Source of the DNA: Acidobacteriaceae bacterium TAA 166
GTDB lineage: Bacteria; Acidobacteriota; Terriglobia; Terriglobales; Acidobacteriaceae
Reading direction: 5' to 3'
Length of the DNA stretch: 64,000 nucleotides
Assembly: GCA_000421065.1 (NCBI GenBank)
Contig: ATWD01000002.1
Coordinates: 682,001 to 746,000 of the forward strand
A program made the position numbers and the translations under genes. Position 1 is the stretch's first letter; each line of letters starts with the position of its first letter. Below, in pieces: positions 9,062 to 17,590 of this stretch. The notes below the pieces were generated by a model. The model worked only from the letters and a program-made list of their open reading frames with translations, ran no database searches and was not told the DNA's origin.

Positions 9062-10678
9062 CTATGCCCTCTTCGCCTTTAAGGCAGCGATCATTTGTTT
9101 GTATTGAGTCTTTGCCGGTTCCATCGAAGCGATCACAATGAGGCAGGCAATAGACGCGCAGCCGAGCAGAAGGAAACAATCTGTGACCGCTAAGGTGAAC
9201 GCCTGTTTTCGCACAGTCAGGGCGAGCAGGATCGAGGCGCGGCCCATAGCAACATCCGAAGTGGCCGCCTGGGCCCGCATGCCAGCCGTGAGAGCAGCGA
9301 TGCGCTCGTTCGCAGCGAGCGAACCCGATTGAACGTGGAGGCCCAAAACATTCGAGTGGTACGCCTCGCGAGTTTGGAGAAAGTGCCCCATAAAGGTCGC
9401 TCCAATCTCGCCCCCGAAGAGGCGAATCGTCTGGAAGAAGCCCGAAAACGTCAGCAGATCGATGCCCCGGCTCATGGCTCCCGAGTTCAATATGTCCAGG
9501 ACAATTGAACCAACCAACCCGTTGAATGCGAGGCCCTCCCCCAGCGCCAAGACCAGCTGACTGGCCATGAAGTTCGTTCCCGACCAATCGGATGTGAGGT
9601 TGGCATTCATCAGACATCCCAGTCCCATCAGGCCGAAACCTGCCGCGAGGATGATGCGATTGTCGACTCGACCCAGCAGATAAACCGCGAGCAGGCCGGC
9701 GAGGACCTGCGGAATGGCAAGCCACAATAGGACCGGACCGACTTCTTCGTTGCTGTAACCCTGAACGCTTGCCAGATAACTCGGGACAACCACCACGGCG
9801 GAGAGCAGAAGAAACCGAAAGAAGATAAGAACGAATGCCAGCAGTATGGGAGTGCGACGTCGGAGGAAGGGAAAGTTGATCAGTGGATTGGGCCGCATAA
9901 AATGCCGAACCGCTGAACAAACGACGAGAAATAGACCGCTGACGACCAGTGCAACAAAAGTGCCGGAGCGCCACCAATCCAGTCTCTGTCCCTGATCGAG
10001 GGCCCCGTACAGCATGGCCGCTCCAGCGCTGGCATACAGGAACCCGCGCCAGGACGGTTTCGGTTGTCCGGGTTTCGGTTGAGGTAGAGGTTGAGGCGAG
10101 ATGCCGAGGTGGACGAAGAGCATCATCAACGGAGCCAGCAATGCGTCTGTCCAGAAGATCCAGCGCCATGAAAGTGCATGGAGAAGCCAGCCTTCATACG
10201 AATGGGCGATATGCGTCGTGACCACAATGTCTATCGCATATACGGAGATTCCATAAAGCGCATAGCGTTGCGGTATGTTGCGAAGGATAAAAGAAAGGCT
10301 TAGCGGATAGAACGTTCCCGCAGTCAATCCGGCCGCCACCAGAAGAGCGATGAGCATGGAGAAGTGAGCGACGAAGGGCATGATGAGACAAAGGATCGAA
10401 AAGCCTCCCGCGCAGGCCAGCAACACTCGACGAGGACCGAGCAGACCGCCCAGATAGACAGAGAAGGGTCCAACGAACATCATTCCCATGTTGTAAGAAG
10501 TTCCTACCCATGAGGCCTCGTCGAAATCAAGATGCAGTGCGCCGCGCAGGTCGGCGATGCCAACGCTGAGCAATCGGCCCAGAAAGGTTGCGAGCGCAGC
10601 GCCAAGCAATACTCCTGCGATTCCAAACGCAGGATGGTAGGTTCGCTCGCGCACGCTCTCTTGTGCCGCCTCTGGCAT
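9062..10678 (-). CDS. DHA2-family MFS drug exporter (EmrB-like)
   Basis: A 538-residue permease with about 14 hydrophobic segments, the size and topology of the DHA2 (EmrB/QacA) family. The start of the protein (FGIAGVLLGAALATFLGRLLSVGIADLRGALHL interrupted by loops) and the early YNMGMMFVGPFSVYLGGLLGPRRVLL segment match the conserved TM1-TM3 region of EmrB. It lies between genes for an HlyD adaptor and a TolC duct in one operon, so the product likely exports hydrophobic drugs or bile-like compounds by proton antiport across both membranes. No regulator gene lies beside the operon. Confidence 0.9.
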   Translation of the reverse strand: MPEAAQESVRERTYHPAFGIAGVLLGAALATFLGRLLSVGIADLRGALHLDFDEASWVGTSYNMGMMFVGPFSVYLGGLLGPRRVLLACAGGFSILCLIMPFVAHFSMLIALLVAAGLTAGTFYPLSLSFILRNIPQRYALYGISVYAIDIVVTTHIAHSYEGWLLHALSWRWIFWTDALLAPLMMLFVHLGISPQPLPQPKPGQPKPSWRGFLYASAGAAMLYGALDQGQRLDWWRSGTFVALVVSGLFLVVCSAVRHFMRPNPLINFPFLRRRTPILLAFVLIFFRFLLLSAVVVVPSYLASVQGYSNEEVGPVLLWLAIPQVLAGLLAVYLLGRVDNRIILAAGFGLMGLGCLMNANLTSDWSGTNFMASQLVLALGEGLAFNGLVGSIVLDILNSGAMSRGIDLLTFSGFFQTIRLFGGEIGATFMGHFLQTREAYHSNVLGLHVQSGSLAANERIAALTAGMRAQAATSDVAMGRASILLALTVRKQAFTLAVTDCFLLLGCASIACLIVIASMEPAKTQYKQMIAALKAKRA

Positions 10679-10686
10679 GGAAAGGA

Positions 10687-11817
10687 TTACCTCACAGTGG
10701 AGTTGCCGGATGGACGAATCGCAACTTCTGCAGAGAATCCCGGCCGTAATGCCGCGATTTCAGAGCCCTGGTCGAGAACGATTTTGACTGGTATACGCTG
10801 CACAACCTTGGTGTAGTTGCCCGTCGCATTGTCAGGCGGCAGCAGAGCAAACTGCGAACCGCTTGCCGGTGCTATCTCCAGAACATGGCCATGGAACGAT
10901 GAGGACGGAAGTGCATCGATATGCACGTCAGCGCTGTCGCCCTGGCGCACTCGTCCCAGTTGAGTCTCCCTGTAATTCGCCTGAACCCAGATTCCGCTTT
11001 GTACCAGGTTGACCACCTGAACACCGGCTCCGACAAGCTGCCCCGGATGGACGCGAAACTCCCCAACCGACCCGTCGGCGGGAGCGAAGATTTTAGTGTA
11101 GCCCAGGTTGACCTTGGCTATGACAATCGCTGCCTTTTTCGCATCGATCTGTGCAAGCAGTCCTGCGTCTTTAGAGTTTAATCCTGATCGCTGCTGCTTC
11201 GCGCCGGCTAGCGCGGCCTGAGCGCTGGCTAAGGCAGCCTGGGCCTTCGCCAGATCAGCCTGATGTGCCTGCAGACCGGCCACAACGCCAAGCTTTGCAG
11301 CCTCCGCCGTCTCGAACTGCTGTTTCGTGGCCGCTCGATTGCTCAGCAGTGCCTGCTGACGTGTGAATTCGGATTCAGCCTGGGTAACACTGGCCTGGGT
11401 CGCGTTAATTCCCGCGCGTGCCGCAGCGACCGCGGCCTGTGCCTGTTCTATGCCCGACTCGGCAGCGTTTATGCTCGCATCTGCGGCTCGCTTTGCATCC
11501 TGATTTCCGGCGTATTCGGCCTTCGCACCCTCGAGTGCCGCCTCCGCCTCTTTGAGCATCGCCTGATAATCCGCATCGTCAAGTTCGATCAGTAGTTGTC
11601 CTGCCTTGACGGCCTGGTAATCCCCTACCGTAACGCGTCGCACCGTACCGGTGACGCGTGTACTCAGAGGTGTTTGATCTGCGCGCACATAGGCATCGTC
11701 GGTCTTTTGGACTCCCGCTCCGGACTCGTTACTGGTCCAATGGCCTCGGATGATGAGGAAAAGTCCCACAGCTATACCGAGGACAACGATTGGGACAATG
11801 ACCGCACGTTTCGTCAT
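10687..11817 (-). CDS. HlyD-family membrane fusion protein (EmrA-like)
   Basis: A 376-residue periplasmic adaptor. It has one N-terminal transmembrane helix (residues about 6-24), a biotinyl-lipoyl-like half motif (TPLSTRVTGTVRRVTVGDYQ), a long alanine-rich coiled-coil hairpin (residues about 85-220) and the second lipoyl half with a beta-barrel (IFAPADGSVGEFRVHPGQLV). This is the EmrA layout. It is first in the efflux operon. A GGAGG lies 12 nt before the ATG, which is long. A dyad GTGTT-ttg-AACAC at about 11910-11922 upstream could be an operator, but no regulator is adjacent. Confidence 0.9.
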   Translation of the reverse strand: MTKRAVIVPIVVLGIAVGLFLIIRGHWTSNESGAGVQKTDDAYVRADQTPLSTRVTGTVRRVTVGDYQAVKAGQLLIELDDADYQAMLKEAEAALEGAKAEYAGNQDAKRAADASINAAESGIEQAQAAVAAARAGINATQASVTQAESEFTRQQALLSNRAATKQQFETAEAAKLGVVAGLQAHQADLAKAQAALASAQAALAGAKQQRSGLNSKDAGLLAQIDAKKAAIVIAKVNLGYTKIFAPADGSVGEFRVHPGQLVGAGVQVVNLVQSGIWVQANYRETQLGRVRQGDSADVHIDALPSSSFHGHVLEIAPASGSQFALLPPDNATGNYTKVVQRIPVKIVLDQGSEIAALRPGFSAEVAIRPSGNSTVR

Positions 11818-12373
11818 GACTCAGAACATCCTCCATCGGGCGGTATCCATGGCCAGCCCCCCGACCAAGAATTTTTAATGGTAGGGGTAGCATACAGTGT
11901 CGGCTAAGTGTTCAAAACACCAGGGCTGCCAGCCTGCTCGAGAGGGGCATCGGGAGGGCTCTTTCGAACATCGGCGCTGCATTGTGCCAACCGACCGGCT
12001 GCATAATTCACAGGGCCATGTTCGCATTTAATTCGCTGCATGGCTGTAGGGGCGGCGAACGCGGATCGACGGCAATAGCTTGCTAAACAGAGAAACCTGC
12101 TGCTGCCAGCACAGGCTACCTGCTCCTTGCCTAGCAGGCAGCAGCGCTGCAGTCAATGTGGAACTCCCGAGACCTGGCAGGCCTATATGCACTTCAAGCA
12201 GTGCCATGAATTCTGTTGATCGAAAGACCAGAAAGCGGCGTTCTGCCAGCTGACGTGTGCTCATCGAAGCTTTTCGGTGGAGGCAGGGACATTACCTCGA
12301 CATTGTTGTATATATAGCAGGAAATAGTTCCCTCAAGGAATCCCGGAAGTTGGGAGCGAGACAAAGGAGGTTC
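11818..12373. other. Divergent intergenic region with a 47-nt hairpin
   Basis: About 555 bp between the efflux operon and the sulfatase gene. The clearest structure is an inverted repeat GCTGCTGCC (12099-12107) / GGCAGCAGC (12137-12145), with inner complementary AGGC and GCCT segments. It would form a 47-nt hairpin but lacks a following T run. No coding sequence is convincing. An AT-rich TATATATA stretch near 12309-12317 could be part of the sulfatase promoter, without a clear -35. Confidence 0.5.
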
Positions 12374-13825
12374 ATGAATCGTCGCAAGTTTCTATCGCTG
12401 ATGTCGCCAGCCGCTGCAGCAGCTAAGGAGGCGATAGCTGCGCCGTTGAATTCCCTTAGGACTTCGAGGCGGCATGCGCCACGCACCTCTACCAGACCGC
12501 TCAATGTGGTGCTTTTCATCTGCGACGACATAGGCTTTGGCGACCTTGGCTGTTACGGTTCCAAGCTGCCCACTCCCAACCTCGATCGCATGGCGGCAGA
12601 AGGCTTGCGATTTGTGCGTTACAACGGCGGCCATCCGCTGTGTTCGGCGTCGCGTGCGGCTCTGCTTACGGGTCGCTACGGTACGCGCATGGCGACCGTG
12701 GGCGCGTTTGGGCCGAGGGAGCAGCATGGAACGTCACTGGACGAAACCATCATGGCTCAGCTCTTCAAGGCCAAAGGCTACAAGACGGCGGCGATCGGCA
12801 AGTGGCATCTCGGAAGCGAAGTTCCCTTTCTTCCGACCAGCCGGGGCTTCGATTCGTACTTTGGCCTGAACTGGAGCGTCGACATGTCGCCCAAACCGCT
12901 GATGCGGGACACCACGGTACTCGAAGAGAACACGGATTGCCGTATGCTCATCCCGCGTTATACGGAGGAGGCGCTTCACTTCCTCGACAAGAACGCCCAC
13001 GACCCGTTCTTTCTGTACTTCGGATTTCCGTATCCGCACGATCCGCCCGATGCTTCACCGCATTTCCTGAACAAGAGCGGCTTCGGCAAGCAGGGAGATG
13101 CAATCGCCGAGATCGACTGGGCCGTTGGCGAGGTTGTCAAGGCACTTGATGCGAAGAACCTAAGCAACGATACGCTGGTTCTCTTCACCGGAGACCACGG
13201 TCCCTGGTTCCAAGGCTGCCCAGGCAATCTGCGCGGACGCAAAGCATCGACTTATGAAGGCGGGTTCCGCGTTCCGTTGCTCGCGAAACTTCCGGGAGTA
13301 GTGCCAACCAATGTGGTGTGCGATGCGCCCGCATCACACTGCGATATTCTGCCGACGCTGGCGAAATTGTGCGGCCTCGGGCTCCCGGAGAAACCGCTTG
13401 ACGGCACCGACATCTCTGCAGCCTTGACCGGCAATGGCAAACCCACCGAGCACACGCAGATTTATTTTTCGCCGATGAGCGCGGGCGGCCTGCAGCCGCA
13501 CTGCCTGCGCAAGGGTGACTGGAAGCTGCGTGTTGCACAATCCTACGGAGGCGAGATTTACATCAACGACGGCGTGCAGGCGCATGAGTCCGCATGGCTG
13601 GCGCACCCTGAGCTCTATAACGTGGCGTTGGATCCGGGCGAGAGTTATAACGTCGCCAATCTTCATCCGGACCTCGTGCAATCGCTTGAGGCCGAACTCG
13701 ACCAAGAGATCGCAACATTTCCGCAAGATGTGCAGGATGCTTATGCTCAACTTAAACGGAATGTGGAAAGCCCGCGGACGCCAACGGCAGCAGCTCCTCG
13801 CTTTCCGGAAAAGCCCAAAGTATAA
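12374..13825 (+). CDS. Tat-exported arylsulfatase-family sulfatase
   Basis: A 483-residue sulfatase. The start at 12374 is set by a strong AAAGGAGG site 3 nt upstream and a twin-arginine leader (MNRRKFLSLM). The metal site begins with FICDDIGFGDLGCYG (Asp51-Asp52). The formylglycine signature is CSASR at residues 90-94 followed by AALLTGR, so Cys90 should be converted to formylglycine. The metal-binding GDHGPW occurs near residue 275. It should hydrolyse sulfate esters in the periplasm or at the surface, releasing sulfate. It is codirectional with the following TonB receptor/sulfatase-like operon but separated by 240 bp and that operon's own promoter. Confidence 0.92.
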   Translation: MNRRKFLSLMSPAAAAAKEAIAAPLNSLRTSRRHAPRTSTRPLNVVLFICDDIGFGDLGCYGSKLPTPNLDRMAAEGLRFVRYNGGHPLCSASRAALLTGRYGTRMATVGAFGPREQHGTSLDETIMAQLFKAKGYKTAAIGKWHLGSEVPFLPTSRGFDSYFGLNWSVDMSPKPLMRDTTVLEENTDCRMLIPRYTEEALHFLDKNAHDPFFLYFGFPYPHDPPDASPHFLNKSGFGKQGDAIAEIDWAVGEVVKALDAKNLSNDTLVLFTGDHGPWFQGCPGNLRGRKASTYEGGFRVPLLAKLPGVVPTNVVCDAPASHCDILPTLAKLCGLGLPEKPLDGTDISAALTGNGKPTEHTQIYFSPMSAGGLQPHCLRKGDWKLRVAQSYGGEIYINDGVQAHESAWLAHPELYNVALDPGESYNVANLHPDLVQSLEAELDQEIATFPQDVQDAYAQLKRNVESPRTPTAAAPRFPEKPKV

Positions 13826-14031
13826 GACCGTTAATGGGCTGCTGTGACCACATCTCCTCTCGGACTATCCTCCTCGGTCTCGACGTACCACGGAACCTGC
13901 TTTGACTGACAAGATCAGGATAATCGAGTGGTCAAAAGTGCAGCACACGTTTAGCAACACGTACGCTGTGCTCTCCCTCGTTTCGTATTTCATATCCGAG
14001 AGCCCTCGATTTTTCGCGGCACTCTACGCTA

Positions 14032-14060
14032 TTGACATCTCTCCGGATCTCTCGTATTAA
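14032..14060 (+). promoter_or_regulatory. Sigma70-type promoter for a leaderless Cys leader ORF
   Basis: A consensus -35 TTGACA (14032-14037), a 17-bp spacer and a -10 TATTAA (14055-14060). Transcription should start about 7 nt after the -10, which is exactly the A of the ATG at 14067. The transcript would therefore begin at the start codon. Confidence 0.75.
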
Positions 14061-14066
14061 ACGTTT

Positions 14067-14147
14067 ATGTCTAGCAAATTGGCTACCTTTTTGAGCCAGC
14101 TTCCCCATGCGCGCGCAATCTCTGCGCGTTTTGGTTGTTGCAGCTAA
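14067..14147 (+). CDS. Putative leaderless leader peptide ending FGCCS
   Basis: A 26-codon ORF whose ATG coincides with the predicted +1 of the promoter at 14032-14060, so no ribosome site is expected. The product starts MSSKLATF, contains PHARAIS and ends ARFGCCS, with adjacent TGT TGC codons three codons before the stop. A basic/His stretch followed by Cys codons near the end resembles Cys leader peptides annotated in actinobacteria. It precedes the TonB receptor/sulfatase-like operon by 166 bp. I infer a regulatory peptide whose translation senses Cys-tRNA, not a functional protein. Similar geometry occurs at 22911. Confidence 0.55.
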   Translation: MSSKLATFLSQLPHARAISARFGCCS

Positions 14148-14313
14148 GACTATCCTCCTACATTCCTGTGCACTGATTCGCAGAAGATCTGATCGTTCTG
14201 CGCCTATGCCCTCTCGCGGATTTTCATGCGTCGCATAGCACGTCGACGTTTGTGTAGCAATCTCGACAGCTGCACAGATCTTCTCGCGCTTTGTTTAATT
14301 CGAAAGGATAGTT
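14148..14313 (+). promoter_or_regulatory. Leader region with mutually exclusive helices
   Basis: Between the leader ORF stop and the receptor gene, the segment AGAAGATCTG (14182-14191) can pair locally, as part of CGCAGAA/TTCTGCG (14179-14185 with 14196-14202). Alternatively it can pair at long range with CAGATCTTCT (14275-14284), a perfect 10-bp helix close to the receptor start. Another helix is CTATGC/GCATAG at about 14204-14238. No classical hairpin-plus-T-run terminator is visible, so any attenuation here might act on translation or through Rho. This is inference from base pairing only. Confidence 0.4.
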
Positions 14314-17300
14314 ATGCGCATTCACCGCGTCTGGAAGCTCTTACTTCTTGAATATTTCTTTGTTCATCGACTCCTCTACGCACAAGTAGATTCTGGAACC
14401 ATTTCAGGAGTGATCACAGATCCCGAGGGCGCCGTGATCAGCGGTGCGATTATACAGATCATCAACGCGAGCGATCACACATCGCGGACCTTTACCACGA
14501 ACCACGAGGGTCTTTATACGGCCCCTTCATTGCGGCCAGCCACTTATGACATTAGTGCTGAGGCAAATGGATTCCGAAGCGTGACTCGCAAAACGGTAGA
14601 GCTTCATGTGCAGGATCGCCTAGCTATCGATATCACTCTGGCGGTCGGCGGTACGGATAGTACGGTTCTCGTAACAACGTCTCCAGCATCGCTTGAGACG
14701 GAGACCTCATCCCTCGGTCACGTTGTGGAGCAATCTACGATTCAAGGTCTTCCTCTCAATGGACGGAACGCTATCCAGCTCGCAACGCTGGCTCCAGGCA
14801 CATCGCCTTCACAGCGCACCCAGGAGCGCAATACCTTTATCTCCAATGGGCAGCGTTCCATTCAGAACAGCTACCTGCTTGATGGTGTCGATAACAAGAA
14901 TAAAATTGTCGGATTCGATAACTCCACCGCTCAGTCCGTCGAGCCCATCGTCGACGCCATTCAGGAGTTCAAGGTACAAACCAGCACATTCTCAGCCGAG
15001 TTCGGGCAGTCCGCAGGGGCCGTAGTAAACGCGACCATTCGTTCCGGTAGCGACAGGCTACACGGCAGTGTCTTCGAATTCATCCGAAACTCAGCCGTCG
15101 ATGCGGCACCCTTCTTTCAGCCGGCACTCTCCGCGAAACCCCGCTACATTCAGAATCAATTTGGGGCGACTTTGGGTGGACCTGTATGGAAGAATCACAC
15201 CTTTTTCTTCGTAGCGTGGCAGAGCTCTCGGATCTCCGACTCTGCTCCGCAACTGGCCACTGTGCCTACTCCTGCCCAGATTAAAGGTCAGTTCACGAAG
15301 ACCATCTTCGACCCCTCAACCACAACTGCCGTGGGCAGCAGCTTCACGCGCAAACCCTTTGCGGGAAATGCCATCCCTGCAGTTCGCTTTGACCCAGTCG
15401 CGGCGAAGTTGCTCTCGCTTTTCCCCGCGCCGAACCTCACCGGCACCTTCAACTACTTTTCGAACCAGATCGAGAGAGTCGACAATGACCAGTACATTGT
15501 CCGTGTAGATCATCGTCTCGGAGCGAAGGATTCCTTGTTCGCGCACTTCGTTCAGAACTTCGGCCGCAATACGCTGCCTGCTACGCTGCCGCCACCGGCC
15601 AGCAATCCGAGCATCGTCAAGCCTGAAGCACATTCGTTCGTTGCGAGCGAGACACATATCGTGTCCTCCACGATGGTGAACGAAGCTCGAGTAGGATATC
15701 AGGAGACGCGTGAGCGTCAGAACATAGATGGTACGCGCCTCTTCGAGCAGTACGGCATTCTCGGTGCACCAGACATTCCCTCTGTCACGGGTCTTCCTAC
15801 CTTCGCGGTATCAGGTTTCACCACCATTGGAACTACGGGTCCTGGCACTCTGCTTACACCTGCCACCGGCTCGGGCAACCTGCCCATCGATAAGCAGGGC
15901 AGAACCATCCAGGCAAGCGATACTCTTACCTGGCAGCGCGGACGTCATTCGCTAAAATTTGGTTTCGACTTCCAGCAGGTCACGCTGTATGCCAACTCCA
16001 CACTCAATGCGCGTCCTGCCTATAATTTCAACGGCGCCTATACACAGGATCCGCAAAACCGAACTACTACCGGTGATCCCTTTGCCGATTTTTTATTGGG
16101 CTATACGAGTTCATCCACGGTTTCGACCAACTCTCTGAGCGAAAGCCGCCAGCACATCCTTCAGGGCTTCGTGCAGGACGACTGGAGGCTCTCCCCAAAG
16201 TTGTCTTTCAACCTTGGAGTTCGCTATGAGTCACCGTTGCCGTTTTACGAGACCTCAAACCACTACTCGAATCTGATTCTTGAACCCGGGTCGTTCTATG
16301 GAAAGCTGCTCGACGATAGCAACGCTGCAGCGGCGGGTTATCGACGCTCGTTTAGCAATCCCAACATCCGCAATTTCGCACCCCGGGTAGGTCTCGCCTA
16401 CAGCCTCACACCATCCACGGTCATCCGTTCCGCCTTCGGTATCTTTTACGGCCGTGATGAGAATGTGCCGGTAGCACGCCGGCCCACGAACAATCCTCCC
16501 TACTTCATCCAAACAAGCTACACGTCCGATCAGATCAATCCGAACATCATCCTTGCCCAAGGATTCCCAGCGAACGCCATCAATCCCGCAAACGTTCTGA
16601 CGCCTGCTGTGAACTCCTATCCGAAAATCGCACCCACGCCATACGTCGAGCAGTGGAGTCTGAGCATTCAGCATCAGCTACCTGGAGCTGTTATCGCTCA
16701 GGCCAGCTATGTAGGATCACAGACACATCGACTTTATTATCCACTGCAGATTGATCAACCACAGCCAGGTCCGGGCGCCATCCAGGCACGTAGACCTATA
16801 CCTCAGTACAGTGCTGTATATCAATATGGGCCGTTTATCTCCGCGAACTACAACTCTCTCCAGGGCCAACTGGAACACAGCACCTCAAAGGGACTTTATT
16901 TCCTGGCGGCATATACCTGGTCGCGTTCCATCGATAGCGGCCCGACTCAGGTCGATAATGCTCCCATTCCGCAGAATGCCTTCGATCTTGCGACGGAACG
17001 TGGTGATTCGAACTTTGACGTGCGAAATCGCTTTGTTGCGACTGCGATCTACGACCTGCCCTTTGGTCATGGCCGCACCTTCGGAACAAGCTCACGGATG
17101 GTCGAGGCTATCGCTGGAGGACTAACCGCGAAGGCAATCTTCTCTGCTCAAGGCGGCCTTCCTTTCAACCCTGTCGAATCTGTCGATCAAAGCAACACCG
17201 GTACGACGGCACGGCCGAATCGCATCGCCCGAGGCTCGCTCCCTGACGGCCAGCGCAGTTATCGTAGATGGTTCGACACCACAGCCTTCCCAACTCCGGC

Positions 17301-17556
17301 GCAGTACACCTTTGGCAACACAGGTCGCGATATCCTGCGTGGCCCTGGCTTTCATAACTTCGATCTCGCTCTTTCGAAGAACTTGAACTTCTTCGATCGC
17401 CTCAACGGGGAGCTGCGCATTGAAGCCTTCAATGTTTTGAATACGCCTCAATTCGGCCTTCCCAATGCAACGCTTGGCCAGAGCACCACGGCAGCCATCT
17501 CAACCGTCGTGAATCCGCAGCGGCAAATTCAGGCAGCCGTCCGCATCGCCTTCTAA
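14314..17556 (+). CDS. Oar-like TonB-dependent receptor with carboxypeptidase-regulatory domain
   Basis: A 1,080-residue outer-membrane protein. A signal peptide is followed by a CarboxypepD_reg-like beta-sandwich (about residues 25-110, from GTISGVITDPEGAVISGA to IDITLAV), a plug domain (STIQGLPLNGRNAIQLATLAPG, YLLDGVDNKNK, EFKVQTSTFSAEFGQSAGAVVNATIRSG spread over residues 140-250) and a large barrel ending in the canonical terminal Phe (VRIAF). This is the usual acidobacterial importer type for large or complex nutrients. It is 34 bp upstream of a sulfatase-fold gene and downstream of a Cys-containing leader ORF. I infer a role in uptake of a sulfur-containing ligand. Confidence 0.9.
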   Translation: MRIHRVWKLLLLEYFFVHRLLYAQVDSGTISGVITDPEGAVISGAIIQIINASDHTSRTFTTNHEGLYTAPSLRPATYDISAEANGFRSVTRKTVELHVQDRLAIDITLAVGGTDSTVLVTTSPASLETETSSLGHVVEQSTIQGLPLNGRNAIQLATLAPGTSPSQRTQERNTFISNGQRSIQNSYLLDGVDNKNKIVGFDNSTAQSVEPIVDAIQEFKVQTSTFSAEFGQSAGAVVNATIRSGSDRLHGSVFEFIRNSAVDAAPFFQPALSAKPRYIQNQFGATLGGPVWKNHTFFFVAWQSSRISDSAPQLATVPTPAQIKGQFTKTIFDPSTTTAVGSSFTRKPFAGNAIPAVRFDPVAAKLLSLFPAPNLTGTFNYFSNQIERVDNDQYIVRVDHRLGAKDSLFAHFVQNFGRNTLPATLPPPASNPSIVKPEAHSFVASETHIVSSTMVNEARVGYQETRERQNIDGTRLFEQYGILGAPDIPSVTGLPTFAVSGFTTIGTTGPGTLLTPATGSGNLPIDKQGRTIQASDTLTWQRGRHSLKFGFDFQQVTLYANSTLNARPAYNFNGAYTQDPQNRTTTGDPFADFLLGYTSSSTVSTNSLSESRQHILQGFVQDDWRLSPKLSFNLGVRYESPLPFYETSNHYSNLILEPGSFYGKLLDDSNAAAAGYRRSFSNPNIRNFAPRVGLAYSLTPSTVIRSAFGIFYGRDENVPVARRPTNNPPYFIQTSYTSDQINPNIILAQGFPANAINPANVLTPAVNSYPKIAPTPYVEQWSLSIQHQLPGAVIAQASYVGSQTHRLYYPLQIDQPQPGPGAIQARRPIPQYSAVYQYGPFISANYNSLQGQLEHSTSKGLYFLAAYTWSRSIDSGPTQVDNAPIPQNAFDLATERGDSNFDVRNRFVATAIYDLPFGHGRTFGTSSRMVEAIAGGLTAKAIFSAQGGLPFNPVESVDQSNTGTTARPNRIARGSLPDGQRSYRRWFDTTAFPTPAQYTFGNTGRDILRGPGFHNFDLALSKNLNFFDRLNGELRIEAFNVLNTPQFGLPNATLGQSTTAAISTVVNPQRQIQAAVRIAF

Positions 17557-17590
17557 ACAAATCACAAAACACAAAAAGGAAGATCACTCC

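Noticed and set aside
12187..12219. Ten-codon ORF with two Cys codons before the sulfatase gene
   Set aside because: No -10 box lies 6-7 nt upstream, no ribosome site is seen, and the Cys codons are not adjacent. Likely chance.
12077..12263. Open frame with TGC TGC TGC (CCC) upstream of the sulfatase gene
   Set aside because: The Cys codons fall in the GCTGCTGCC arm of a hairpin, the only start is a TTG without promoter or ribosome site, and the frame is long and otherwise non-coding in character. Unlike 14067 and 22911, no promoter places +1 on its start.
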